NCBI RefSeq assembly: GCF_002104765.1
Contig: NZ_NCXM01000006.1
Location: 124,001-188,000, forward strand
DNA: 64,000 bases
Direction: 5' to 3'
Source: Mycolicibacterium vulneris
GTDB taxonomy: Bacteria; Actinomycetota; Actinomycetes; Mycobacteriales; Mycobacteriaceae
A model generated the notes under the pieces. The model searched no databases and was not told where the DNA came from. It saw nothing but the letters and a program-made list of their open reading frames with translations. Within the stretch, counting starts at the first letter, position 1. Every line of letters begins with the position of its first letter. The translations under genes and the position numbers were made by a program. Below are positions 35,676 through 43,979 of the stretch, piece by piece.

Positions 35676-36569
35676 ATGTTTGTTCACAATAAGGATCTTC
35701 AATTCGAGGTACGGGTAGGCCGGCCCGACCCGCGGTTCGCATCGCTGCTGATGGAGCAATTCGGCGGCGCCAACGGTGAGTTGACCGCCGCGCTGCAGTA
35801 CTTCACCCAGGCCTTCGTACTGCGCGAAAAGAACCCGAAGCTGTACGACCTGTTCATGGACATCGCCACCGAGGAGCTCAGCCATCTCGAGATGGTGGGC
35901 TCGATGATCACCATGCTGCTCGACGGGCTCAACGACGATCTCAAGGTGGCCCACCAACAATGTGACTGGATGCCGGCGGTGGCCAGTCGTGACGGCCGCG
36001 ACCAAGCCATCCACCAGGTGGCGGTCAACCCGATGTTCCTCGTGCTCAGTGGCGGTGGACCCGACGTGAAGGATTCGGCGGGGAACAATTGGACGGGTGC
36101 TTTCATCGACGCCAACGGCGACCCGACGGTGGACCTGCGCAACAACCTGGCCGCCGAATCGCGGGCCAAGGTCGTCTACGAGTACCTCAAGCAGTTCACC
36201 GACGACCCCGGGGTGCAGGACACGCTGACCTTCTTGATGACCCGCGAAATCGCTCATTATCAGCAATTCACCGCCGCGCTCAACGAGCTGCCGGTCAATT
36301 TCCCGCCGGGAATGTTGGCCGGAGACAACCGCTTTCAGAATGTTGCCTTCAACATGTCCAACGGCGGCGGGTCCGTGCGCGGCCCGTGGAATGAGGGGCA
36401 GGGCCCCTGGCCCGAGGGCGTGGAGTGGGAGTACGTCGAAAAGCCCGAACAGCAATGGCTCGGCACCGACATCCGCAAGAACAGGGGCGCGGCGGACAAC
36501 CCGTCGGGCTCCCCGGCTGTCGAAGGCGACAAGCCCTTCACTCACGAACAGCGCATCCCTACCACCTGA
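35676..36569 (+). CDS. Manganese (non-haem) catalase
   Basis: 297 residues from ATG 35676 (GGAG upstream); the frame open to 35520 is not family-like. Four-helix bundle with dimanganese ligands: E35 (GANGELTAALQYF), E67-x2-H70 (TEELSHLEMVG), a Glu in AESRAKVVYEYL and ExxH in TREIAHYQQF. The C-terminal tail is glycine/proline-rich. Disproportionates hydrogen peroxide in the cytoplasm. Followed by a hairpin and a hemerythrin gene, suggesting a redox-stress group. Confidence 0.93.
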   Translation: MFVHNKDLQFEVRVGRPDPRFASLLMEQFGGANGELTAALQYFTQAFVLREKNPKLYDLFMDIATEELSHLEMVGSMITMLLDGLNDDLKVAHQQCDWMPAVASRDGRDQAIHQVAVNPMFLVLSGGGPDVKDSAGNNWTGAFIDANGDPTVDLRNNLAAESRAKVVYEYLKQFTDDPGVQDTLTFLMTREIAHYQQFTAALNELPVNFPPGMLAGDNRFQNVAFNMSNGGGSVRGPWNEGQGPWPEGVEWEYVEKPEQQWLGTDIRKNRGAADNPSGSPAVEGDKPFTHEQRIPTT

Positions 36570-36591
36570 TCACTGACGACGCGACGGCGGC

Positions 36592-36614
36592 CGGCGCCCC
36601 GCCCGTGGGCGCCG
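36592..36614 (+). terminator. Hairpin after manganese catalase
   Basis: CGGCGCCC, a 7-nt loop and GGGCGCCG form a perfect 8-bp GC stem 22 bp after the catalase stop. There is no U-tract, as is usual for mycobacterial candidates, so it may be a terminator or an RNA-stabilising hairpin. Confidence 0.4.
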
Positions 36615-36666
36615 CGCCTCCGTCGTCGTTCCCGCATCAATCGACCCAAGGACCGATGGAGAAACA

Positions 36667-37251
36667 ATGGACGCTTTGACTTTTCTGCGGCAGGACCATA
36701 AAAGTGTGCTGGGCATGTTGGAAGTGCTCGACGGGGCTCCGTCGGGTACCGGGAGCCAAATCAGCGGCCTGAACACGATGGTGACCAACTTGGTGATCGC
36801 CGAGTCGCAGCACGAAGCCATCGAGGAACAGTTCTTCTGGCCGGCCGTCCGCAAATCCCTGGAAGACGGAGACGCTCTCGCGGACAAAGCAATTCAGCAA
36901 GAGCAGGAAGGCAAGAAGCTCCTCCAGCGGCTCGAGGACAGCAAGCCCGGCCAGCCGGACTACCAGCAGGCATTGCACGCCTTCGTGAAGGCGAGCCGGG
37001 AGCACATCGCCTTCGAGCAAGACGTGGTCTGGCCAAGGTTCGAAGCCGCGGTCGGCCGCGAGCAGCTCGAACGGTTGGGCGGCCAGCTCGAGCGGGCCAA
37101 GAAGATCGCCCCGACCCGCCCACATCCCGAGACCCCGCCCAGTTCCATGGTGCTCAAGACGCTGGGCATGGTCGCGGCGGTCATCGACCACCTGCGCGAC
37201 GCGCTGACCGGTCGCGCCAGCAAGAATCCGCCCGATCCCCAAATCCACTGA
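36667..37251 (+). CDS. Hemerythrin HHE-domain protein
   Basis: 194 residues, RBS GGAG 5 nt before the ATG. Two HHE repeats in a four-helix bundle supply diiron ligands: H11 (RQDHKSV), HEAIEEQFFWP (~49-59), and REHIAFEQDVVWP (~115-127). Such proteins sense or bind O2, NO or peroxide. A C-terminal extension (~150-194) has a short hydrophobic helix. The gene follows the catalase in the same direction and probably shares its stress role. Confidence 0.87.
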   Translation: MDALTFLRQDHKSVLGMLEVLDGAPSGTGSQISGLNTMVTNLVIAESQHEAIEEQFFWPAVRKSLEDGDALADKAIQQEQEGKKLLQRLEDSKPGQPDYQQALHAFVKASREHIAFEQDVVWPRFEAAVGREQLERLGGQLERAKKIAPTRPHPETPPSSMVLKTLGMVAAVIDHLRDALTGRASKNPPDPQIH

Positions 37252-37324
37252 CCCGCCCGGAAACGCTTTGACGGCGGGTGCTAGGCGCACGACGCACGCG
37301 ACGGCTCTTTGATTAAATGGTGCG

Positions 37325-38092
37325 ATGGCCAGTGTCGTGGAGCCCGCATCGAGCGACGGCGAATTCTCGGCCGGCCGCTTGTCAGGCCTGCCAATCGAAT
37401 TGGCCGATCTCAGCGATAACGCGTGGAGTTGTCTGGATCAACTCGCTCGGGGATTGCGAGTCGATGAGGCCGACCGGCAATCGACGCTCGATGCCATCGT
37501 CGCCTCGGCGACCGCGACGGTCAGCGGGGCCCAGGCCGCCGGCATCAATCTGCTGGACAAACGGAAGTTGGTGCCGCAGGCGGTGCATGGTGACGCGCCG
37601 CCCGTCCTGGACAGCCTGCAACAACGGACGGGCAGTGGCCCCTGCATCGACGCGTCGCGCGATCAACAAACCATCGAGATCGCCCACATGCGCGAAGAAG
37701 ACAGGTGGCCTCGGTTCGCGGACCGCGCGATCGAGCTCGGTGTCCTGTCGATGCTGTGCCTGCCCCTTTGGATCGATGACCGAACGCTCGGCTCGTTGAG
37801 CCTCTATGCGGGTGACCCCGGGGCATTTGATGACACCGCACGCAACCTCGCCCAGCTCTTCGCGACCCACGCCGCGCTGGCGATCGGCGATGCGCAACGG
37901 ACCACGCGGCTGCGCCAGGCGATGGCCAACCGCGACGTCATCGGCCAGGCAAAGGGCATCCTGATGGAACGGCATCGCATCACCGCCGACGAAGCCCACG
38001 ATCTGCTGGTGCGAGCCTCAAAGCAGACCAATCGCAAGGTCGTCGACCTCGCCCAAGACCTTGCCGCAACCGGCCAAGTCGTCATCCCGTAG
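37325..38092 (+). CDS. GAF-ANTAR RNA-binding regulator
   Basis: 255 residues: GAF domain ~45-185 (AAGINLLDKRKLVPQAVHGD, GPCIDASRDQQTIEI) and a C-terminal ANTAR domain ~195-250 (LRQAMANRDVIGQAKGILM, then DEAHDLLVRASKQTNRKVVDLA). ANTAR proteins bind paired hexaloop hairpins in leader RNAs and act as antiterminators. The GAF domain would sense a ligand or redox state. Its RNA targets are not evident in this window. Confidence 0.9.
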   Translation: MASVVEPASSDGEFSAGRLSGLPIELADLSDNAWSCLDQLARGLRVDEADRQSTLDAIVASATATVSGAQAAGINLLDKRKLVPQAVHGDAPPVLDSLQQRTGSGPCIDASRDQQTIEIAHMREEDRWPRFADRAIELGVLSMLCLPLWIDDRTLGSLSLYAGDPGAFDDTARNLAQLFATHAALAIGDAQRTTRLRQAMANRDVIGQAKGILMERHRITADEAHDLLVRASKQTNRKVVDLAQDLAATGQVVIP

Positions 38093-38192
38093 TCACGGTC
38101 GTCGCCAACGAGCGGCAGCCGACTACACCACGTCCTCGCCGCGGAACTCGCGGACGTGCCTGATGCGAATCACGTTGCCAGCTCGGCAGACT

Positions 38193-38555
38193 TCAGAACG
38201 CCATGTCGTAGCAGACCCACAGCAGCGGGCCGACCAGAATCAATCCCAGCAGGGTGACGCCCCCGACGATCCGCCACGCGATCGTCGAGCGGAAGATCAC
38301 CGCCGTCACCGCCGAAGCGGTCGACAAAACGGCCAGAACCGTGGCGATGACGATCTCGGTCCGCGCTGATTGCACGGCGGCTTCGGACAACGGCGGGAAG
38401 AAACCGGCCTCCAGCTTGAACGCCAGAGCGCGGTTGTTTGTCGCCGTCAGCGCTAGAAGGAGTGCGAACATCATCGTCGCCAACCCCAGCAGCGACAGAC
38501 ATGCCCCAAAGATGTTGCGGTTGGCGGGATCTATCGGACCGGTGTAGTGGGGCAT
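38193..38555 (-). CDS. Small membrane protein (intact copy of the 30893 pseudogene)
   Basis: 120 residues from ATG 38555. Three or four hydrophobic helices: IFGACLSLLGLATMMFALLLAL, a helix in EIVIATVLAVLSTASAVTAVIF (given in part) and WRIVGGVTLLGLILVGPLLW. A soluble loop NRALAFKLEAGFFPPLSE lies between helices 1 and 2. No family recognised. The diverged broken copy at 30893 shows the gene has been duplicated in this genome. Confidence 0.65.
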   Translation of the reverse strand: MPHYTGPIDPANRNIFGACLSLLGLATMMFALLLALTATNNRALAFKLEAGFFPPLSEAAVQSARTEIVIATVLAVLSTASAVTAVIFRSTIAWRIVGGVTLLGLILVGPLLWVCYDMAF

Positions 38556-38649
38556 CTCGTCCACAATCCAGATCGTAGGGTCTCGATCCGCGGCAAAGGG
38601 GCGAAGCGAAGGCTGCACCGTTGACCGCAGTTGGCCGGCTGATCACGTA

Positions 38650-39153
38650 GTGGATACCTGGTCATGTCACCGTGCTGATGTGCGAGGGGAACCGGCGATC
38701 GGACAATCACGCCTGTCCGGCCGGTTCCGCACCTGGTGCGAGGCGTGCGTCGGGTGGTTGCCGTTCGGGCTCGGGGCATTCGTAGCACCGACTTTTGTGG
38801 GCTTCTGTGTGATCAACGGCTTCACCTTCGGCGTCGATGTGACCATCCTCACGGGTTTGCGTGGCGCGCTGGGCCTGCCGGTGCCGATCGCGGTCACGGT
38901 TGCCTACGTCTGCGCGTTCGCGCTCAGCTACGTGCTCAATCGGATGGTCAATTTCCGGTCTCACGCTCCCGTCGGGCCGCAGGTCGCGACCTATGTCGTG
39001 GTGGTCGTCGTCAATTACCTGGCTTTCATCCTCGGGGTGACCACCGCGCTGACCTCAATTGGAGTGCAGTATCAGCTGTCGCGGCTGGCGGCGGGCGTGT
39101 GTGAGGCGGTGTACATGTACAGCGCGATGAGGTGGGTGGTCTTCCGCCGCTGA
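38650..39153 (+). CDS. GtrA-family membrane protein
   Basis: 167 residues with four transmembrane segments (VAPTFVGFCVINGFTFGVDV, IAVTVAYVCAFALSYVLNRM, ATYVVVVVVNYLAFILGV, and AAGVCEAVYMYSAMRWVVF). The pattern LNRMVNFRSHAP is the GtrA signature (family: N(R/K)xxTF). GtrA proteins are thought to flip or help modify polyprenyl-linked sugars for wall glycans. The GTG start is uncertain. Confidence 0.8.
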   Translation: MDTWSCHRADVRGEPAIGQSRLSGRFRTWCEACVGWLPFGLGAFVAPTFVGFCVINGFTFGVDVTILTGLRGALGLPVPIAVTVAYVCAFALSYVLNRMVNFRSHAPVGPQVATYVVVVVVNYLAFILGVTTALTSIGVQYQLSRLAAGVCEAVYMYSAMRWVVFRR

Positions 39154-39235
39154 CCCGCACGGCCGCCCGCACTTGTTGGCCGAGGTGTAGCCCGCGCGTG
39201 ACCTTCTCGCGACGGCGGCAAAGGACGCTCGACAC

Positions 39236-39520
39236 GTGATGGTAATCGCGGTCATCGCCGCGCTCGCGGCAGCTGGCTGCATCGGCTACTACTTCGGACG
39301 GCGCGCGGCCTCGGCCCCGTCGAGCTGGAAGAGGCGAACGAGCCGGGTCGCACTGAGCGGGCAGGCCATCAACCTGCTCGCGATGATCACCGCGCGCCGG
39401 ATCCAGCGGCGCTTCCGGGTCGAGCGCATCGTCTCCGACGTGGCCGCCAGATACGGGCTGAGAACAGTTGCGCCCCTCCAATTTCGACGCGGCGGAGTGG
39501 CGCGGTTGCGGTCCTATTAA
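39236..39520 (+). CDS. Small hypothetical protein with N-terminal membrane anchor
   Basis: 94 residues (GTG 39236 or the adjacent ATG 39239). N-terminal helix VIAVIAALAAAGCIGYYFG, then a basic region (ARRIQRRFRVERIVSDVAARYGLRTVAPL). Ends 5 bp before an SDR gene and may be co-transcribed. No known family; function unknown. Confidence 0.55.
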   Translation: MMVIAVIAALAAAGCIGYYFGRRAASAPSSWKRRTSRVALSGQAINLLAMITARRIQRRFRVERIVSDVAARYGLRTVAPLQFRRGGVARLRSY

Positions 39521-39525
39521 GGTGC

Positions 39526-40272
39526 ATGGGCATGGCTGCACTGCGGGACAAAGTGGCGTTGGTGACCGGAGCGTCGTCGGGCCTGGGCGCCGAAACGGCG
39601 AAGTTGTTTTCCCGCGAGGGCGCAACGGTTTTCGGCATCGGTCGTGACGCCAACCGCTTGGCCGACGTTTTCGCCGGCATCGAACACGGCGGGTTCGCGT
39701 CGGTGGACATCGGAGGGGTGCACGCCTGCCGGGACGCGGTCGAGCGGTGCGTCCGTGACTTCGGCGGCCTGGACATCCTCGTCAACGTCGCGGGGCGCCA
39801 CCAGATGCGCCGGACGGAGTCGATGACCGACGACGACTGGGAACAAGACCTTGCGGTCAACCTCAACGGGCCGTTCTACCTGTGCAGGGCGGCGTTGCCT
39901 CATCTGCTGGAACGCGGCGGAAACATCGTCAACGTCAGCTCCATCGCCGGAGTCGAGGGGCAGGCGTATTCGGCCGGCTACTGTGCCGCCAAGCACGGCC
40001 TGATCGGCCTCACCCGTGCGTTGGCGGTGGAGTACACCGCGGATCGGTTGCGCGTCAACGCGGTCTGCCCCGGCGGCATGCTCACGCCGCAGATCGAACA
40101 GTTCAGCGCGCCGGACAATCCCAACTACGACCTGATCATGCGCACGGCATCGCCGCGCGGAATGATGCAACCCCTCGACGTCGCCAGCGTGATCGCCTTC
40201 CTCGCCAGCGATGCCGCGGGCGCGATTCACGGCGCCGTCTATCGCGTCGACAACGGTAAAGGCGCGGGATAA
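39526..40272 (+). CDS. Short-chain dehydrogenase/reductase
   Basis: 248 residues, classical SDR: TGASSGLGAETA, NVAGRHQ, the Ser in NVSSIAG and YCAAK. The ATG at 39526 is used; 39532 is also possible. NAD(P)-dependent alcohol/ketone interconversion; no operon partner besides the small protein upstream. Convergent with the DUF5134 gene (8 bp). Confidence 0.87.
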   Translation: MGMAALRDKVALVTGASSGLGAETAKLFSREGATVFGIGRDANRLADVFAGIEHGGFASVDIGGVHACRDAVERCVRDFGGLDILVNVAGRHQMRRTESMTDDDWEQDLAVNLNGPFYLCRAALPHLLERGGNIVNVSSIAGVEGQAYSAGYCAAKHGLIGLTRALAVEYTADRLRVNAVCPGGMLTPQIEQFSAPDNPNYDLIMRTASPRGMMQPLDVASVIAFLASDAAGAIHGAVYRVDNGKGAG

Positions 40273-40280
40273 CCGGCGGG

Positions 40281-40910
40281 TCACCAGACCAGCGCGTCGA
40301 ACATTAGCGCGGTGCCCGCGGCGGTGAACGCCTGATAGACCGGTTCCATGCGCGCGAGCCGCGCGGCGGGTGCAACGGTCATGTGGCGTCCGCCGACGAA
40401 GCGGTACGACCAATACAGCGCCACTGCGCCAAATCCCGCCACCCCAACCCAGTTCGCCGCAGCGACCCAGCCCAATGTCGTCGCCCCCGAGGGCGTGTGC
40501 TGAGCCGGCAACTGCATGCCGGGCATGTCCATCATCGCCGAGTCCGGCCGCGAGTGGACGCGTGAGTGAATGCCCCCGCTCATCACCGCGTACATCCACG
40601 CCATCGCCGCCATCATCGCCGCGTAATACCACGTTTTGAGGCGCTGGCGGGACGGCGATGCGGACCGCACGGCCACCAGCGCAAACCAGACCCCCGCCAG
40701 TAGAAAGAAGAGCATCGGCCCTATCGCGGGGAGATTCAGGCCAACACGCCACACCATCAAAATCATTGCTACCGACATCACCAGGTGCAGCAGGTGACTG
40801 ACCCGGCACACCCATCGATCACGTTGTGCGACAGCGAGGTACGCATACATCGTTATGCTGACACCGAAAAGAATGGTGACCGCGCAACGGAACGGTATTT
40901 CGCCGAGCAT
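40281..40910 (-). CDS. DUF5134 membrane protein with Met/His-rich loop
   Basis: 209 residues from ATG 40910 (a TTG 9 bp upstream is possible). About six transmembrane helices. Between helices 4 and 5 is an external-type loop rich in metal-binding residues: HSRVHSRPDSAMMDMPGMQL followed by PAQH. Such clusters usually bind copper. A CsoR/RicR-like palindrome lies 64 bp upstream of the start. Together these suggest copper handling; DUF5134 itself has no established function. Confidence 0.78.
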   Translation of the reverse strand: MLGEIPFRCAVTILFGVSITMYAYLAVAQRDRWVCRVSHLLHLVMSVAMILMVWRVGLNLPAIGPMLFFLLAGVWFALVAVRSASPSRQRLKTWYYAAMMAAMAWMYAVMSGGIHSRVHSRPDSAMMDMPGMQLPAQHTPSGATTLGWVAAANWVGVAGFGAVALYWSYRFVGGRHMTVAPAARLARMEPVYQAFTAAGTALMFDALVW

Positions 40911-40973
40911 CAAATGCAACCCCGTGCCCTGGCGAATGCCGCCTGCTGTACCGCCGCGCCCATGGCGCTACCG

Positions 40974-40988
40974 TACCCCTACGGGGTA
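40974..40988. promoter_or_regulatory. CsoR/RicR-like copper operator TACCCCTACGGGGTA
   Basis: A 15-bp dyad with TACCCC/GGGGTA arms and a 3-bp centre, matching the pattern of copper-sensing CsoR-family operators in actinobacteria. It lies 64 bp upstream of the DUF5134 gene and 170 bp before the flavin oxidase on the other strand. No csoR gene is in the window, so a regulator encoded elsewhere would act here. Confidence 0.65.
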
Positions 40989-41157
40989 TTTGAGCCAACC
41001 ATAGTCCGGGAATGTCGACAACGGGCCGGCAATCCAGCCTGTGTACCCGGCGCGGTAACGGTTCGGGCACGTTTCAATCACCCCTCGACACGTCGTGCGG
41101 CACCACGCCTGTCGTGGTTGACAATTCGGGGCATGACGCAATCGCGGGAGTCCGACG

Positions 41158-42591
41158 ATGGCGCGTGAATTCTCGCGGCAGACGTTTCTGCGCGGCGCCG
41201 TCGGCGCGTTGGCCACCGGAGCCGTCCTCGGCGCACCCCGGGTCGCCGCCGATCCAAGGGCTACCGGTTGGGAGGGTCTGTCCACCGCCCTCGGCGGGAA
41301 GGTCCTGCTTCCCGATAGTCCCCAATTCGCCGGGGCCAAGCAGGTTTTCAACACCAACTACAATGGGCTGACACCCGCGGCGGTAGTCACTCCGACATCG
41401 GCGGCCGACGTGCAGAAGGCGATGGCCTTCGCCGCCGCGCACAACCTCAAGGTCGCCCCGCGCAGCGGCGGGCACTCCTACATCGGCGCGTCGACCGCCA
41501 ACGGCGCCATGGTGCTGGACCTGCGCCAGCTGCCCGGCGATGCCAATTACGACGCCGCCACCGGCCAGGTGACGGTGACGCCGGCGACCAGCCTGTACAC
41601 GATGCACCGGACGCTCGCCGCGGTCGGCCGCGGCGTCCCAACCGGCACCTGCCCGTCGGTCGGCGCCGCGGGACACGCGCTCGGCGGCGGCATGGGAGCC
41701 CAATCCCGGCACGCCGGCCTGCTCTGCGATCAGTTGACGTCGGCGTCGGTGGTGCTGCCCAGTGGCCAGGCGGTCACTGCGTCCGCCGCCAGCAACCCGG
41801 ACCTGTTCTGGGCACTGCGCGGCGGCGGTGGCGGCAACATCGGCGTGACGACCTCGCTGACCTTCGCCACGTTCCCCACCAAGGACGTCGACGTCGTCAA
41901 CCTCAACTTCCCGCCACAGTCGTTCGCGCAGGTCCTCGTCGGTTGGCAGAACTGGCTTCGCACCGCCGACCGCAACAGCTGGGCGCTGGCGGACGCCACC
42001 GTCGACCCGATGGGCGTGCATTGCCGGATCCTGGCGACCTGCCCGGCCGGGTCGGGCAACAGCGCTGCGGCCGCGATCACCCAGGCGGTGGGACTGCAGC
42101 CGTCGGGTATCGAGAACCACACCTTTAACTACATGGACCTGGTGAATTATCTGGCCGTCGGCAACCTCAACCCGTCACCGCTCGGTTACGTCGGAGGATC
42201 CGACGTCTTCGCCACGGTCAACGCGGGGGTGGCGCAGGGGATCGCCTCGGCGGTCAATGCCTTTCCCCGCGGCGCCGGCCGAATGCTGGCCATCATGCAC
42301 GCGATGGACGGCGCCCTCGCCACGGTGGCGCCCGGCGCCACCGCGTTTCCATGGCGCCGGCAATCGGCGCTGGTGCAGTGGTACGTGGAGACGGGCGACC
42401 CCGCGGCCGCGACCAGCTGGCTCAACACGGCACATCAAGCCGTGCAACAGTATTCGGTCGGCGGCTACGTGAATTACATCGAGGCCAACCAGCCGCCGTC
42501 GCGTTACTTCGGTCCGAACCTGTCCCGGCTGAGCGCCGTACGGCAGAAATATGATCCCGGCCGCGTCATGTACTCGGGGCTGAACTACTAG
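41158..42591 (+). CDS. Exported FAD-linked oxidase (berberine-bridge-enzyme family)
   Basis: 477 residues. The N-terminus SRQTFLRGAVGALATGAVLG resembles a Tat signal but has RQ where the twin arginine is expected. The FAD-binding domain ~55-230 has RSGGHSYIG with the His for 8-alpha attachment and GTCPSVG with the Cys for the second covalent link; the BBE motif near the C-terminus is YVNYIEANQPPSRYFGPNLS. Such enzymes oxidise sugars or alcohols using O2. The possible presence of a bicovalent flavin is inference. Confidence 0.85.
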   Translation: MAREFSRQTFLRGAVGALATGAVLGAPRVAADPRATGWEGLSTALGGKVLLPDSPQFAGAKQVFNTNYNGLTPAAVVTPTSAADVQKAMAFAAAHNLKVAPRSGGHSYIGASTANGAMVLDLRQLPGDANYDAATGQVTVTPATSLYTMHRTLAAVGRGVPTGTCPSVGAAGHALGGGMGAQSRHAGLLCDQLTSASVVLPSGQAVTASAASNPDLFWALRGGGGGNIGVTTSLTFATFPTKDVDVVNLNFPPQSFAQVLVGWQNWLRTADRNSWALADATVDPMGVHCRILATCPAGSGNSAAAAITQAVGLQPSGIENHTFNYMDLVNYLAVGNLNPSPLGYVGGSDVFATVNAGVAQGIASAVNAFPRGAGRMLAIMHAMDGALATVAPGATAFPWRRQSALVQWYVETGDPAAATSWLNTAHQAVQQYSVGGYVNYIEANQPPSRYFGPNLSRLSAVRQKYDPGRVMYSGLNY

Positions 42592-42702
42592 CCGGCAAAC
42601 GCCCCGCGAACGCGGCTGTCGTGGGCGGCTGACACCCGACGGTTAGCCTGGCTTCGCACTGGGTACTTCCAGTATGTCTATGGCGAGTTAAGGGGTTGGC
42701 GA

Positions 42703-42873
42703 ATGGCAATCGAGCACGGTCGTGCACGGTGCCCGCGTTGCATGGCGTGGGCGCAGTACCAGTTTCTTGAGCGCGACGACGACAAGCTCGAGTATCAGGT
42801 GCATTGCGATGCGTGCGGGAACCTGTATTCCGAGGTGACCATCGCGTCGTCGGTGACCACCCCGGCCGCCTGA
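42703..42873 (+). CDS. Small zinc-ribbon protein
   Basis: 56 residues, RBS AAGGGG before ATG 42703. Two CxxC knuckles: RCPRCMAW at 10-13 and HCDACGN at ~36-39, a clear zinc ribbon with an acidic linker. Ends in a short hydrophilic tail. Not recognised as a named family; may bind RNA polymerase, RNA or a partner protein. Confidence 0.65.
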   Translation: MAIEHGRARCPRCMAWAQYQFLERDDDKLEYQVHCDACGNLYSEVTIASSVTTPAA

Positions 42874-43036
42874 ATGGCTCGCCCGGCTCTCGTTCCGCGC
42901 TAAGGCGGCGGGCGCGACCTGCTACGTTACGGAACCGCGCCCTGGTGTAAGGTCTGGACCGCGAGCCAAGACGCCCCCACTCTGGAGCAGCGCCTAGTGC
43001 GCGCAACGCCGTGCGAACAGCGTTGAAAGGGGCGGC

Positions 43037-43714
43037 GTGAACGAGGTATTGGCGCGAGCCGGCATCTTCCAGGGGATCGCTCCCGATGCGGTCGACGCGT
43101 TGGCTCGACACCTGCAGCACGCATCGTTCCCGCGTAGGCGAACCGTCTTCGTCGAAGGCGAGCCCGGTGACGACCTTTACGTAATCCTGTCGGGCTCGGT
43201 GAAGATTCGTCATCAGACGACCGACGGTCGCGAAACCGTCTTCGCGGTGCTGGGCCCCGGGGACGTGTTCGGTGAGCTTGCGCTGTTCGATCCCGGCCCG
43301 CGAACCTCGACGGTGATCACCCTGACCGAGGTGGAAGCCGTGCGGATGGACCGGCACGCGTTGCGGACCTGGATCGTCGAACGCCCCGAAATCGCCGAGC
43401 AGCTGTTGCGGGTGTTGGCACGCCGACTTCGGCACACCAACAACACGCTGTGCGACCTGATCTTCACCGACGTCCCCGCCCGGGTGGCCAAGCAAATCCT
43501 CGATCTGGCAATGCGATTCGGTACCAACAACGGCGGCTCGGTGCTGGTCGAGCACCACCTCACGCAGAAGGAGCTCGCGCAACTCGTGGGGTCGTCGCGT
43601 GAAACGGTCAATAAGGCGTTATCGGACTTCACCCAACGCGGATGGATCCGGCAACAGGGCAGGGCCCTCATCATCGACCAACCCGCGAAGTTGGCCCGCC
43701 GCGCAAGGGCTTAA
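43037..43714 (+). CDS. Crp/Fnr-family cAMP-type regulator (Crp paralogue)
   Basis: 225 residues, GTG start. The N-terminal cyclic-nucleotide domain has FVEGEPGDDLYVILSGSVKI and FGELALFDPGPRTST, the phosphate-binding cassette. C-terminal HTH: TQKELAQLVGSSRETVNKAL. It is collinear with M. tuberculosis Crp (Rv3676), and the recognition helix SRETVNKAL is the same, so it may read the TGTGA-N6-TCACA type of site. Divergence elsewhere suggests a second Crp. Confidence 0.87.
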   Translation: MNEVLARAGIFQGIAPDAVDALARHLQHASFPRRRTVFVEGEPGDDLYVILSGSVKIRHQTTDGRETVFAVLGPGDVFGELALFDPGPRTSTVITLTEVEAVRMDRHALRTWIVERPEIAEQLLRVLARRLRHTNNTLCDLIFTDVPARVAKQILDLAMRFGTNNGGSVLVEHHLTQKELAQLVGSSRETVNKALSDFTQRGWIRQQGRALIIDQPAKLARRARA

Positions 43715-43942
43715 CGCCCCGCGTGACCCAAGGGAACGGGCGCCGGCATCAACACGATCGTCCACGCGTCCGGGTCGAGAAACGCGATCGCACCGTTGCG
43801 GCCCCACCACGGGTTGTCGAGCACGACCTGCTCGGCTGTAGAACTCGACTATTCGCTCCAGCCGCGCCGTGGGGCGGGCCACCCGCACCTGCACGGCGGG
43901 CATCGCCGCCGGCCATGAACCGACACTCGGCATCTCAGGCAT
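43711..43942 (-). pseudogene. Glyoxalase/VOC-fold gene remnant
   Basis: Minus-strand translation starts like a VOC protein (AVQVRVARPTARLERIVEFYS). A shift of frame, with loss of the middle ~60 residues, leads into its C-terminus: EQVVLDNPWWGRNGAIAFLD, then PDAWTIVLMPAPVP. The two ends in different frames with the centre missing show an internal deletion. It overlaps the crp stop by a few bases. Confidence 0.7.
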
Positions 43943-43979
43943 CTGACCCCTTTTCCGAACGTGTAGCCCAGTTCACGCC

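Noticed and set aside
39517-40815. 432-codon minus-strand frame spanning the SDR and the DUF5134 gene
   Set aside because: Crosses two well-supported genes in another frame and has no family features.
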